Positions 9,327 to 17,333 of a stretch of 37,329 nt of DNA are shown piece by piece; position 1 is the first letter of the stretch, and every line of letters starts with the position of its first letter. The notes beneath the pieces were generated by a model, which saw nothing but the letters and a program-made list of their open reading frames with translations, ran no database searches and had not been told where the DNA came from. The stretch lies in contig JAFDWZ010000016.1 in NCBI GenBank assembly GCA_018268195.1, positions 1 to 37,329 of the forward strand, in the 5' to 3' direction. Made by a program: the position numbers and the translations under genes. Source of the DNA: Bacteroidota bacterium. Its GTDB lineage: Bacteria > Bacteroidota > Bacteroidia > AKYH767-A > OLB10.

Positions 9327-10313
9327 ATGAACATCAAATTTTCAAACTTCATTTACGCCATTGCCGTCATTGGTACTCTGGCATCGTGTGTCCCTGCCCG
9401 TCAGTACGATGAACTGAAAGTTCGTAAAGCTACCTGCGATGAAGAAAACAGCAAACTGCGTGCTGAAAACACCAATTACACTACACAAAACAAGGAGCTT
9501 ACAGCATCGCTTGCCGACCTGAAACGCGAAAAAGAGAAACTTGAAACCGACACCACAACATTGGGCAATGCACAACGCAGACTTTCTAATCTTTATAATG
9601 AGCTTAACGACTCATACGAGAAACTGCTGCGCAACAACGACCGCATGATGAAAGATAAAAATGATGAAACCAAAAAAGTTATCAATCAGTTGCAGATGAC
9701 TCAGGAAGAACTCATCAAAAAACAAGATGAGCTTACAGCAAAAGAGAAAAAACTGAATGACCTCACCGAAGAACTCAAAAAACGCGAAGCAAGAGTGAGC
9801 GAACTTGAAACCGTGTTGCGCAAAAAAGACGAAGACGTAAACAACCTGAAAAAAATGGTGAGTGATGCGCTTGTTGGTTTTGAAAACAACGGACTGACCG
9901 TAACCACCAAAAACGGCAAAGTGTATGTGAGCATGGAAGAAAAACTTCTTTTTGCATCAGGAAGTACTGTGGTTGACAAAAAAGGAGAGGAAGCGCTGAA
10001 TGAACTCGGAAAAGTGCTTGAGAAAAACAAAGACATCAATGTGCTTATTGAAGGACATACCGATAATGTTCCAATTGCAGGAGGAACGATGAAAGATAAC
10101 TGGGATTTAAGTGTTCTGAGAGCTACCAGTGTAGTGCGTATTCTTACAAAAAACAAGAATATTGATCCCTCACGTCTTACACCTGCAGGTCGAGGCCCAT
10201 TCCTTCCTGTTGACAGCGCCAATACCGCTGAAGCACGCAGAAAAAACAGAAGGATAGAAATTATTCTTACTCCTAAATTGGATGAATTATTTAAGGTGAT
10301 TGGCGAAAACTGA
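9327..10313 (+). CDS. OmpA-family lipoprotein with coiled coil
   Basis: This protein probably tethers the outer membrane to peptidoglycan. A lipoprotein signal ends at the lipobox LASC (Cys21). Residues 30-190 form a long charged coiled coil with KELTASLADLKREKEKLE-type heptads. The C-terminal OmpA domain at about 205-315 starts at LLFASGSTVV and includes GHTDNVP, whose Asp binds diaminopimelate, and the matching Arg in ARRKNRRIEI. The layout resembles other Bacteroidota OmpA lipoproteins with an N-terminal coiled coil. It has its own 156-base upstream gap, in which I see no clear promoter. The gene is convergent with a small lipoprotein gene and shares a short hairpin with it at the stop codons. 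Confidence 0.9.
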   Translation: MNIKFSNFIYAIAVIGTLASCVPARQYDELKVRKATCDEENSKLRAENTNYTTQNKELTASLADLKREKEKLETDTTTLGNAQRRLSNLYNELNDSYEKLLRNNDRMMKDKNDETKKVINQLQMTQEELIKKQDELTAKEKKLNDLTEELKKREARVSELETVLRKKDEDVNNLKKMVSDALVGFENNGLTVTTKNGKVYVSMEEKLLFASGSTVVDKKGEEALNELGKVLEKNKDINVLIEGHTDNVPIAGGTMKDNWDLSVLRATSVVRILTKNKNIDPSRLTPAGRGPFLPVDSANTAEARRKNRRIEIILTPKLDELFKVIGEN

Positions 10314-10324
10314 TTTTATCAGTT
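10308..10324. terminator. Short hairpin covering both convergent stop codons
   Basis: AACTGA and TCAGTT form a perfect 6-bp stem with a five-base loop. It includes the TGA of the OmpA gene and the stop of the opposing lipoprotein gene. Read on the minus strand it is followed by TTTT. The stem is weak, so it would be at best a modest bidirectional terminator. Confidence 0.35.
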
Positions 10325-10729
10325 ATAGTTCTCCACATTCTGAAAAATGATTTTTAGCTGCCCTTCGTCATTTATAATAACAAATGTCTGAAGGGCAGTT
10401 ACTTTTTCACACACAACTTTGTATTTAAGGACTAACTGATTGAGGCTTGTATCAGAGTCGTGTTTTTCCTTTGCTTCCAGCAATTCATAACTCTTCATAG
10501 GCCCCATCACCTCTCGCAGTTTTTTGAATTTTTCTATTTTCTTCTCCGTGGGTTCATTTTCCGAAAACGAAGCTGCATAGTAACTATCAATTCTGCTGTA
10601 GTCTTCGTTTTTTAAATCATTGAGAAGTTGCTCGGTAAACTGAATTCCTTTTTGTTTATCTACTTTTCCGAGGAAGCAAGCCGAAAACATAACAGCCATC
10701 AGCACGAACAATATTTTATAATTTTTCAT
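10319..10729 (-). CDS. Small hypothetical lipoprotein
   Basis: The 136-residue protein has a lipoprotein signal with the lipobox FSAC (Cys18), so it is probably anchored in the outer or inner membrane on the periplasmic side. The body starts with a helical segment (GIQFTEQLLNDLKNEDYSRIDSYY) and ends with strands (LNQLVLKYKVVCEKVTALQTFVIINDEGQLKIIF). This is the general shape of NTF2-like/DUF4019-type small lipoproteins that hold a one-domain alpha-beta cone, but I cannot assign a family. It follows the next small lipoprotein gene by 24 bases on the same strand, so the two are likely cotranscribed. Confidence 0.7.
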   Translation of the reverse strand: MKNYKILFVLMAVMFSACFLGKVDKQKGIQFTEQLLNDLKNEDYSRIDSYYAASFSENEPTEKKIEKFKKLREVMGPMKSYELLEAKEKHDSDTSLNQLVLKYKVVCEKVTALQTFVIINDEGQLKIIFQNVENYN

Positions 10730-10753
10730 TTGTGTAATATTTTATTAACGTCA

Positions 10754-11242
10754 TTATTTTTCAGAAGGTACGTCTCCGTATTTTTTTCTTTTATAAGGAA
10801 AATCCATTCTCAGAGTTTTGCCATCCTTGCCTCCTTCAATCCATGCAATCAAACTGTCGCCTGCCGGGCGATAATGAATGCGCTGAGGGAAATCGTTCTC
10901 TTTATTTTCAAAAACAAATTCACTATCGTCTTTGCTGATTAACGTGAATGCAATATTTTTTTCTGATTTGCCAATGGTAGGAATATATACGGTGGTGTTA
11001 CCGGATTTTTTTATCTCCATACTTTCAAAAAAAATAGTATCTCCGTTTTCAAGTGTAAAGCTAACACCGGCCATGCCATCAGCAGTTTGGTGCCAAATTT
11101 CGCGGGTAATAAGTGGAAACTCCGAATCGTTTACCCACTCACCTTCAAGCCAGTCGAAGCCTGAGAGCCTGTTGGGCAATTGCTCCCGATGACAGGATGT
11201 GAGTAAAACGAATGCCGGCACAGCTAAAACAATTTTTCTCAT
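10754..11242 (-). CDS. DUF6265-type lipoprotein
   Basis: A lipoprotein signal ends at the lipobox LLTSC (Cys17). The mature part begins with the FDWLEGEWV motif and contains REIWHQTADGMAGVSF, IFFESMEIKK and FPQRIHYRPAGDSLIAWIEG, the pattern of DUF6265 proteins, which look like small lipocalin-type beta barrels. At 162 residues it is full length. It heads a two-gene unit with the following lipoprotein. The function of DUF6265 proteins is not known; binding of a small hydrophobic ligand is only a guess from the fold. Confidence 0.8.
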   Translation of the reverse strand: MRKIVLAVPAFVLLTSCHREQLPNRLSGFDWLEGEWVNDSEFPLITREIWHQTADGMAGVSFTLENGDTIFFESMEIKKSGNTTVYIPTIGKSEKNIAFTLISKDDSEFVFENKENDFPQRIHYRPAGDSLIAWIEGGKDGKTLRMDFPYKRKKYGDVPSEK

Positions 11243-11309
11243 TCTCTGAAATTATGCAACGAAGATACGCGAATTGATTTGCTATTTTTACACCGCTAAC
11301 ATTGCATGG

Positions 11310-12047
11310 ATGAATCTGGTAATAGACATAGGCAATACAAGAGTTAAATACGGAGTGTTTGATGATAACACTATGCTGAAAAAAGGAGTTGCCCCAAAAG
11401 CTGATATAACCTTCTTCAGAAGTGTTTTTAAAAAATATTCCATTGACAACATCTTATTTTCATCTGTAGCTCATGTAAACAAAAGCGCCATTGCTTTTGC
11501 ACGCAGTCATTGTGCCGTTATTGTCCTTGACCACAAAACCCCTTTGCCTATTAAAAACAAATATCATACACCACACACTTTGGGCACCGATAGACTGGCA
11601 AATGCTGCCGGTGCTGCATGCCTTTACAGCGGTAAAAACTGCCTTGTAATTGATGCCGGCACTTGTATTAAGTATGATTTTATCTCTGAGAAAGGTCATT
11701 ATCTAGGTGGCGCTATCTCTCCTGGGGTGGCTATGCGTTTTAAGGCTTTACATCATTTTACCAAGCGCCTGCCATTGGTAAAACCCAGAAATCCTGCACC
11801 ATTAACCGGCAACACTACCGACACTTCCATTAACAGCGGGGTAATTAATGGAGCAAAAGCAGAAGTTCTACAGATAATTTCACAGTATAAAAGCCAATAT
11901 AAGCGACTGAAAACCGTTGTTACAGGCGGAGATGCCACACTTTTTGTCAATATCGCAAAAAGCTACATCTTTGCAGCCCCTGATTTAACGCTTACCGGAT
12001 TAAATCATATTCTTAATTACAACAAAACAATCAATCACCGATTATAA
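11310..12047 (+). CDS. coaX: Type III pantothenate kinase
   Basis: CoaX phosphorylates pantothenate with ATP in the first committed step of coenzyme A synthesis. From the ATG at 11310 the protein has 245 residues, the usual length. The N-terminal phosphate loop is LVIDIGNTRVKYGVF. It is followed by GTDRLANAAGA, by the second phosphate motif VIDAGTCIKYDF, by the GGAISPGVAMR segment and by VVTGGDA. An upstream ATG at 11274 would add 12 residues before the family start and is rejected. The outer-membrane protein gene follows after 5 bases, an arrangement that recurs in Bacteroidota, so the two form an operon. Confidence 0.93.
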   Translation: MNLVIDIGNTRVKYGVFDDNTMLKKGVAPKADITFFRSVFKKYSIDNILFSSVAHVNKSAIAFARSHCAVIVLDHKTPLPIKNKYHTPHTLGTDRLANAAGAACLYSGKNCLVIDAGTCIKYDFISEKGHYLGGAISPGVAMRFKALHHFTKRLPLVKPRNPAPLTGNTTDTSINSGVINGAKAEVLQIISQYKSQYKRLKTVVTGGDATLFVNIAKSYIFAAPDLTLTGLNHILNYNKTINHRL

Positions 12048-12052
12048 AGCCA

Positions 12053-13438
12053 ATGCGTAAATTTCCGATAGTATTTTTTATTGTTTTATTATTTGTTTCT
12101 TCTGTTGCAACAGCACAAACAGGAACAGAAACACCTTATTCCCGCTACGGCATTGGTGAAATGTTTTATAACGGTTTCACGCGACAAACTGCCATGGGAG
12201 GTCTGGGCGCAGCTTATCAAAGTTCGTCTGCTGTAAATTTCAGCAATCCTGCCAGCTATTCTCATCTTCGAATCACCACCTTTGAAACCGCTCTTCGAGG
12301 GGAGTTGGCTCGCACTTCTTCATCAGGTGATGCACAGACTAAAAAAGGTGTTTTGTTAAATTACCTCTCACTTGGCTTTCCGGTAATTAAAGATCATTGG
12401 GGAGCAAGTTTCGGACTTATCCCGGTAAGTTCATCGGGTTACAACCTTAAAGATGATGGTTCAACCGTGAATCCAAATGATACCATAACCTCTACCTTTA
12501 CCCGTTTGTATAGTGGCAAAGGCGGATTAAGTCGGTTTTATATAGGGAATGGTTTTGCTCCGTTTTCAAAAAGTCTGGATAATTTCCATACCTCAAAACG
12601 GTATGCGGATTTACGCACTGCAGGCGACTCTGTTGCCATACACCGTGCCGAACGAAGCCGTAATTTTTTCAAAGGCCTGGCCGTAGGTTTTAACGCATCA
12701 TATCTTTTTGGTACACTCACGAACGAGCGTAGGGTAAAATTTGATAACCCTTCATTCATGAACATTAAAAACTCTAATAGTACTTCTTTTAATGATTTTT
12801 ATTTCGATTACGGACTGACTTGGTTTTTCGATTTAAAGAATGATTACCGCCTTACCATTGGCGCTTCAGGTGCAGGTGGAACCAACATCAGAGGCCGAAG
12901 AGATGTGCTTCAGACCTTAGTAGCTTCCAACAGCTTTGAATCGAATATTGACACGGTTTACATGGTCGAAAACGAAAAAGGTAAGATATTTATTCCTGCA
13001 GATTTTACCGCTGGATTCATGTTGCAACAATCAGAAAAATGGATGCTCGGAGCTGAATTTAATTTCCAGCAATGGAGCCGCTATAGAAGTTTTAACCAAG
13101 ATCAAAAACTGAAGGACAGTTGGCGTATTTCTGCCGGAGGACAGTATATGCCTACACCAAAACTTTCGTACCGTGCAGGCATTCGCTACGAACGTACTTA
13201 CATCAATCTGAACAATACTCCCGTAAATGATTATGCGCTTTCGTTGGGTGCAGGTGTTCCAATTCGCCTTACCAGCACCGAACGCAGAACCTTCGATAAT
13301 AAAACCATGCTGCATTTTACTCTTGAGGCAGGGCAAATGGGAACAACGTCCAACAATCTTGTGAAGCAACAATATGTTCGTTTTTATGTAGGAATTACCG
13401 CGAACGAACTGTGGTTTATCAAACGTAAATACGACTAA
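12053..13438 (+). CDS. Outer-membrane protein of the CoaX-linked family
   Basis: The 461-residue protein has a signal peptide ending near SVATAQ. The mature start TETPYSRYGIGEMF and the next segment TAMGGLGAAYQSSSAVNFSNPASYSHL resemble FadL/OMPP1-like barrels of Bacteroidota, in which the NPAS motif lies in the plug region. The rest alternates short strands with aromatic girdle residues (FFDLKNDYRLTIGASG, FTAGFMLQQSEKWMLGAEF, ALSLGAGVPI). It is transcribed with coaX, which lies 5 bases upstream, but no functional link to coenzyme A is evident. A role in hydrophobic substrate uptake is plausible but unproven. Confidence 0.75.
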   Translation: MRKFPIVFFIVLLFVSSVATAQTGTETPYSRYGIGEMFYNGFTRQTAMGGLGAAYQSSSAVNFSNPASYSHLRITTFETALRGELARTSSSGDAQTKKGVLLNYLSLGFPVIKDHWGASFGLIPVSSSGYNLKDDGSTVNPNDTITSTFTRLYSGKGGLSRFYIGNGFAPFSKSLDNFHTSKRYADLRTAGDSVAIHRAERSRNFFKGLAVGFNASYLFGTLTNERRVKFDNPSFMNIKNSNSTSFNDFYFDYGLTWFFDLKNDYRLTIGASGAGGTNIRGRRDVLQTLVASNSFESNIDTVYMVENEKGKIFIPADFTAGFMLQQSEKWMLGAEFNFQQWSRYRSFNQDQKLKDSWRISAGGQYMPTPKLSYRAGIRYERTYINLNNTPVNDYALSLGAGVPIRLTSTERRTFDNKTMLHFTLEAGQMGTTSNNLVKQQYVRFYVGITANELWFIKRKYD

Positions 13439-13569
13439 AAGTAAAGTTGTAAAACATTCCTCTCAACATATTTTTATTATCCATTCGTAAAAGGACAACT
13501 TCATCCTTTGTATAATTTCCTGAGTAGGTATTGATAAATACCTTTATCACACAAACATTATATTTGTGT

Positions 13570-13583
13570 GTAACCAAAGTAAC
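13570..13583. promoter_or_regulatory. Putative Crp/Fnr-type operator upstream of tauE
   Basis: GTAACCAAAGTAAC matches the perfect palindrome at 17298-17311 at 12 of 14 positions. Its centre is 29.5 bases upstream of the -7-like element CATTTTTG (13606-13613), exactly the spacing seen at the second site. That places it near -41 relative to the predicted start of transcription, where class II Crp/Fnr activators bind. The regulator encoded at 16672 is the natural candidate. Confidence 0.5.
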
Positions 13584-13605
13584 ATAACAGCTCAATAAAT
13601 TGATG

Positions 13606-13613
13606 CATTTTTG
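13606..13613 (+). promoter_or_regulatory. -7-like element of the tauE promoter
   Basis: CATTTTTG differs from TAnnTTTG only in the first base and predicts a start near 13617, 18 bases before the ATG. There is no matching -33 TTG. A weak promoter of this kind would need an activator, consistent with the operator just upstream. Confidence 0.4.
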
Positions 13614-13634
13614 CAAACTCATTTATAATCGTTA

Positions 13635-14432
13635 ATGGAAATTGCCGGCTACATAGCTTCTGTGTTTATCGGAATCACACTCGGTCTTATTGGTGGTGGT
13701 GGAAGTATTCTTACCGTTCCGGTGCTGGTATATCTCTTTTCCATTGATGCTGTTGCAGCCATCACGTACTCACTTTTTATTGTGGGCGCAACCAGTGTTG
13801 TAGGCTCTGTATCTTATTTCAACAAAGGTTTGGTAGATTTAAAAACAGCTGTGTTTTTTGGAATTCCATCCGTTTTATCTGTTTTTTTAACTCGTATATA
13901 TCTTTTGCCTGCCATACCTAACCAAATTTTCAGCACTACGGATTTTACTATCACCAAAGACCTTGTATTACTGCTGCTCTTCGCCATACTGATGATATTT
14001 GCTTCTTACAGCATGATAAGAAAGAGAAAATTTGCAGATGAGCACTTAAATCAAAACCGGAAAACAAACTACATAAAAATAATTTCATGGGGATTATTTA
14101 TCGGAATGATAACAGGACTGATAGGTGCAGGAGGAGGATTTTTAATCATTCCTGCTTTGGTAAACCTGCTCCGATTACCAATGAAAACGGCTATAGGTAC
14201 TTCGCTGATTATTATTTCCATTAATTCCTTAACCGGTTTTCTTTTTTCATTGTCCTACATTTCCGTTCGCTGGAATCTGGTGTTGAGCATCACTGCCATT
14301 GCCATTGCCGGAATTCTTATAGGTAGTTACATGGCTTCAAAAATTGATGGTAAAAAACTTAAACCAATATTCGGTTGGTTTGTTCTTGCCATGGGATTTT
14401 ACATCATCATCAGAGAAACTTTAATAAAATAA
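13635..14432 (+). CDS. TauE/SafE-family sulfite/sulfoacetate-type exporter
   Basis: Members of this family export small organosulfur or inorganic sulfur anions across the inner membrane. The 265-residue protein is almost entirely hydrophobic with about eight membrane segments. It carries the internal-repeat signatures of the family: GLIGGGGSILTVPVL near the N-terminus and GLIGAGGGFLIIPALV in the second half. It is followed after 111 bases by the CstB-like gene on the same strand. In Staphylococcus aureus, tauE and cstB are likewise neighbours in the cst operon, which handles sulfide and persulfide, so export of sulfite or thiosulfate made by that enzyme is a reasonable inference. Confidence 0.9.
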   Translation: MEIAGYIASVFIGITLGLIGGGGSILTVPVLVYLFSIDAVAAITYSLFIVGATSVVGSVSYFNKGLVDLKTAVFFGIPSVLSVFLTRIYLLPAIPNQIFSTTDFTITKDLVLLLLFAILMIFASYSMIRKRKFADEHLNQNRKTNYIKIISWGLFIGMITGLIGAGGGFLIIPALVNLLRLPMKTAIGTSLIIISINSLTGFLFSLSYISVRWNLVLSITAIAIAGILIGSYMASKIDGKKLKPIFGWFVLAMGFYIIIRETLIK

Positions 14433-14543
14433 CCTTTGGCATATAAATACTTTAACTCCAATAATTAATTCGGCACAAAAAGATATATTTCAGAAATTTG
14501 TATGTCTCAAACCTTAATCGTTGAATAATTAAATTTAAAGAAT

Positions 14544-15959
14544 ATGAATATAGAACAAATTTACACAGGATGTCTTGCACAAGGTGCATACTACATAACC
14601 TCCAACGGAGAAGCAGCAATTATTGATCCGCTGAGAGAGACACAGCCTTATATAGAAAGACTTCAGAAAGATGGTGTAAAGCTCAAATATATTTTCGAAA
14701 CACATTTTCATGCTGACTTTGTAAGCGGACATATTGATTTAAGTAATAAAACCGGAGCTCGCATTGTTTATGGCCCCACTGCCACACCTGAGTTTGATGC
14801 ACTCATTGCAAAAGACAATCAGATTTTCAACGTAGGTAACATTCAGTTGAAACTACTTCACACTCCCGGTCACACAATGGAAAGTGCCTGTCTGCTGCTG
14901 ATTGATGAAAGCGGAAAAGAAAAAGCATTGTTCAGTGGTGATACACTCTTTTTGGGTGATGTAGGACGTCCTGATTTGGCACAGAAAGCAACACACATGA
15001 CGCAGGAAGAACTTGCCGGTTTACTCTACGAAAGTCTTTACAATAAAATTCTTCCGCTCTCTGATGATATTATTGTATATCCTGCCCATGGTGCCGGTTC
15101 GGCTTGTGGTAAGAACATGATGAAAGAAACGGTTGACACACTGGGCAATCAGAAGAAAATGAATTATGCCCTTAACCAACCTGACAAAGCATCATTTGTG
15201 AAAGCTGTTACTGACGGACTGCTACCTCCGCCTGCTTATTTCGGAATGAATGTGGCAATGAACAAAAAAGGTTATGACAGTTTTGAAAAGGTGTTGAATC
15301 AAGGTATGAGAGCTCTCACAACTGCCGAATTTAAAGCTGCTGCCGAAGAAACCGGTGCTCTGATTCTTGATTCACGCAGCGATAAAGTATTTGCTAAAGG
15401 ATTTATTCCACAGTCGGTAAATATCGGACTGGGAGGTGATTTTGCTCCATGGGTGGGTGCTTTAATTGCAGATGTAAAACAACCACTTCTTTTAGTTACG
15501 GAGGCAGGCAAAGAAGAAGAATCTGTTACCCGTTTAAGCCGAGTTGGGTTTGATAATATTCTTGGTCACCTCAAAGGAGGTTTCGAAGCATGGAAGAATG
15601 AAGGTAATGAAACCGATACCGTTCAAAGAATTACTCCTGAAGAATTTGCTGCCAGAGTAAAACCCGGCACCGATAAAATTATTGACGTGCGCAAAGAAAG
15701 TGAGTACGCTGCAGAACATATAGAAGAGTCGTACAGCAAGCCATTAGCGTATATTAATAACTGGATAAAAGATATTAACCCGGGAGAACATTTTTATCTG
15801 CATTGTGCAGGCGGATATCGCAGTATGATAGCGGCAAGTATTCTTCAAGCCAGAGGCTATCGCAATTTTACGGAGATTGAAAGTGGATTCAATGCTATTG
15901 CAAAAACCAATGTTCCAAAAACCAATTATGTCTGTCAGAGTAAGGTTTATAACGCTTAG
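14544..15959 (+). CDS. CstB-like persulfide dioxygenase-rhodanese fusion
   Basis: CstB-type enzymes oxidise low-molecular-weight persulfides to sulfite with O2 and transfer a second sulfur to give thiosulfate. Three domains are visible. A metallo-beta-lactamase-fold dioxygenase (1-245) has THFHAD with His54, His56 and Asp58, His110 in HTPGHT, Asp133 in SGDTLF and His182. A first rhodanese domain (about 257-352) has no Cys in its active loop (VTEAGKEEES) and is therefore a pseudo-rhodanese. A second rhodanese domain (about 362-455) has Cys421 in LHCAGGYRS. The active/inactive pattern and the 471-residue length match CstB. The next gene overlaps its 3' end by 32 bases, so the two are translationally coupled. 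I use no symbol because the enzyme has not been tested. Confidence 0.9.
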   Translation: MNIEQIYTGCLAQGAYYITSNGEAAIIDPLRETQPYIERLQKDGVKLKYIFETHFHADFVSGHIDLSNKTGARIVYGPTATPEFDALIAKDNQIFNVGNIQLKLLHTPGHTMESACLLLIDESGKEKALFSGDTLFLGDVGRPDLAQKATHMTQEELAGLLYESLYNKILPLSDDIIVYPAHGAGSACGKNMMKETVDTLGNQKKMNYALNQPDKASFVKAVTDGLLPPPAYFGMNVAMNKKGYDSFEKVLNQGMRALTTAEFKAAAEETGALILDSRSDKVFAKGFIPQSVNIGLGGDFAPWVGALIADVKQPLLLVTEAGKEEESVTRLSRVGFDNILGHLKGGFEAWKNEGNETDTVQRITPEEFAARVKPGTDKIIDVRKESEYAAEHIEESYSKPLAYINNWIKDINPGEHFYLHCAGGYRSMIAASILQARGYRNFTEIESGFNAIAKTNVPKTNYVCQSKVYNA

Positions 15960-16524
15960 TGTCATCGGCACGTTGCTGATAACAACCGTTGCCTGCAAAA
16001 ACAATGCAGAGCTGATGAGCGAAAGTCAGCGCCAGGAATACCTCACTGAAGGTGACAGTATTGCTACAGAAGCACAACGCATACTACTGATGAATGTATC
16101 GCAGGCTATTCAGAATGCGGGACCTGCAGGTGCCGTTGATTTTTGTAATGTGCATGCTATGCCACTCACCGACAGTGTTTCTGCAATGCACAAAGTAAAC
16201 ATACAACGCCTCAGCGACAAAAACCGCAATCCGGAGAATGCAATAATTTCAGAAACAGACAAAGAAGCCTGGTTGCAGATTAAAACAATGATGAAAGATA
16301 CTGCCGTAAAACAAAAACAACTGGTTTTGCAGCAGGGTAGTTCTATTTACTATTACAAAGCTATTCCTCTGGGTATGCCTGCATGCCTTTCATGTCATGG
16401 TGTAAAAGGTGAAAACATTTTACCTGAGACACAACAGGCAATCAATTCAAAATACCCTGACGACAAAGCCACCGGATACAGCATTGGCGAACTGAGGGGT
16501 GTGTGGAAAATTAAAATGAATTAA
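15928..16524 (+). CDS. Haem-c lipoprotein with DUF3365 (Tll0287-like) domain
   Basis: The protein probably is a periplasmic, membrane-anchored haem protein that senses or transfers electrons. From the ATG at 15928 it has 198 residues. A lipoprotein signal ends at TTVAC (Cys23). The body resembles DUF3365/Tll0287 proteins (LLMNVSQAIQNAGPAGAVDFCNVHAM, then IQRLSDKNRNPENA), and one haem-c motif, CLSCH, uses Cys153, Cys156 and His157. The start lies inside the end of the CstB-like gene (32-base overlap). An earlier in-frame start at 15877 would add 17 residues without a signal and is rejected. Its position suggests it passes electrons or reports redox state for persulfide oxidation. Confidence 0.85.
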   Translation: MSVRVRFITLSVIGTLLITTVACKNNAELMSESQRQEYLTEGDSIATEAQRILLMNVSQAIQNAGPAGAVDFCNVHAMPLTDSVSAMHKVNIQRLSDKNRNPENAIISETDKEAWLQIKTMMKDTAVKQKQLVLQQGSSIYYYKAIPLGMPACLSCHGVKGENILPETQQAINSKYPDDKATGYSIGELRGVWKIKMN

Positions 16525-16634
16525 ATAGCGTTGCCGGTTGCACTTCTTTGCACTGTAATGAATAGGAATGAATCGAACTATTATCAACAATTATTTTTCA
16601 TTTCAGAGTTTAAAAAAGTATAAAGGTTTTAACT

Positions 16635-16648
16635 GTCACAATAGTTAA
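16635..16648. promoter_or_regulatory. Weak Crp/Fnr-type site at the regulator's own promoter
   Basis: GTCACAATAGTTAA matches 11 of 14 positions of the palindrome at 17298-17311. It is also nested in a larger inverted repeat, TTAACT-N8-AGTTAA, at 16629-16648. Its centre is only 18.5 bases upstream of the -7 element, so a bound protein would sit across the -33 region and would more likely repress than activate. Autorepression is an inference. Confidence 0.35.
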
Positions 16649-16659
16649 GAAGCTTTTTT

Positions 16660-16667
16660 TAAATTTG
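16660..16667 (+). promoter_or_regulatory. -7 element of the Crp/Fnr gene
   Basis: TAAATTTG matches TAnnTTTG exactly. It ends only four bases before the ATG at 16672, so the predicted transcript starts at or next to the start codon and would be leaderless or nearly so. No clear -33 TTG is present at 19-21 bases. Confidence 0.5.
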
Positions 16668-16671
16668 ACCT

Positions 16672-17301
16672 ATGGAAATTGTTGAAAAATTCAAATCGGT
16701 TTTTGAACCAGAACTGCTGAGTGAGATTGCCGCTAAGGCCAGATTTATTCAGGTAAAAGAAGGGAATACTATTCTTGATATCGGGCAAACCGTAAAAATT
16801 ATACCTCTGCTGATAAGTGGTGTTCTTAAAATTTCAAGGGCTGATGATAATGGTAAAGAAATTTTGCTGTATTATGTTCATGCCAACGAAAGCTGTGCAA
16901 TGACTTTTACCTGTTGCATGCAACAATACCCCAGCGAAATTAAAGCCACTGCCGAAACGGATGTTGAATTTCTCTCAATACCCATAGGAGTGATGGATGA
17001 GTGGCTGGCAAAATATCCCACCTGGAAAAGTTTTGTTATGCGAACCATCCGCAATCGTTTCAATGAATTACTTGGCACAATTGACCAGCTTGCCTTTCAG
17101 AAATTAGACGAGCGTTTGGTAACCTACCTCCGTGAAAAATCCCGGGCAACAGGAAGTGCACTCATTAACCTTTCGCATGAAGAAATTGCAAATGAACTTG
17201 CATCATCGCGCGAGGTTATTTCCCGCTTGCTGAAAAAACTCGAAAATGATAATAAACTGCTGCTCTATCGCAACCAAATCAAACTACTTAAGGATTTGTA
17301 A
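16672..17301 (+). CDS. Crp/Fnr-family transcription regulator with C-x5-CC motif
   Basis: The 209-residue protein has a cyclic-nucleotide-binding-type sensor domain (about 1-125) and a C-terminal winged helix (about 150-205), with recognition segment LSHEEIANELASSREVISRLLKKLE. A conspicuous cysteine group, Cys75, Cys81 and Cys82 in ESCAMTFTCC, lies in the loop where cAMP-type proteins bind ligand. It is unlike the FeS cysteines of Fnr. A redox or persulfide sensor is an inference from the cysteines and from the sulfur genes on both sides. Palindromes fitting this family lie upstream of tauE (13570), of the gene itself (16635) and of the downstream operon (17298), suggesting that it runs this module. 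Confidence 0.88.
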   Translation: MEIVEKFKSVFEPELLSEIAAKARFIQVKEGNTILDIGQTVKIIPLLISGVLKISRADDNGKEILLYYVHANESCAMTFTCCMQQYPSEIKATAETDVEFLSIPIGVMDEWLAKYPTWKSFVMRTIRNRFNELLGTIDQLAFQKLDERLVTYLREKSRATGSALINLSHEEIANELASSREVISRLLKKLENDNKLLLYRNQIKLLKDL

Positions 17302-17311
17302 CAAAAGTTAC
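17298..17311. promoter_or_regulatory. Perfect Crp/Fnr-type operator of the sulfur operon
   Basis: GTAAC-AAAA-GTTAC is a perfect palindrome with a four-base spacer, the layout of Fnr-type sites. It overlaps the stop codon of the regulator gene. Its centre is 29.5 bases upstream of the -7-like element at 17334-17341, so it would lie near -41 and act as a class II activation site. The tauE promoter shows the same geometry. Confidence 0.55.
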
Positions 17312-17333
17312 TGAATAGAAATTTTCCTTGTCA

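Noticed and set aside
9701..10222. 173-codon Ser-rich frame opposite the OmpA gene
   Set aside because: Its Ser/Phe-rich composition is the antisense of the Lys/Glu-rich coiled coil; no independent evidence.
14472..14500. Possible Crp/Fnr site upstream of the CstB-like gene
   Set aside because: GGCAC-AAAA-AGATA has only one reasonable half-site and the wrong distance from the -7-like GAAATTTG at 14493.
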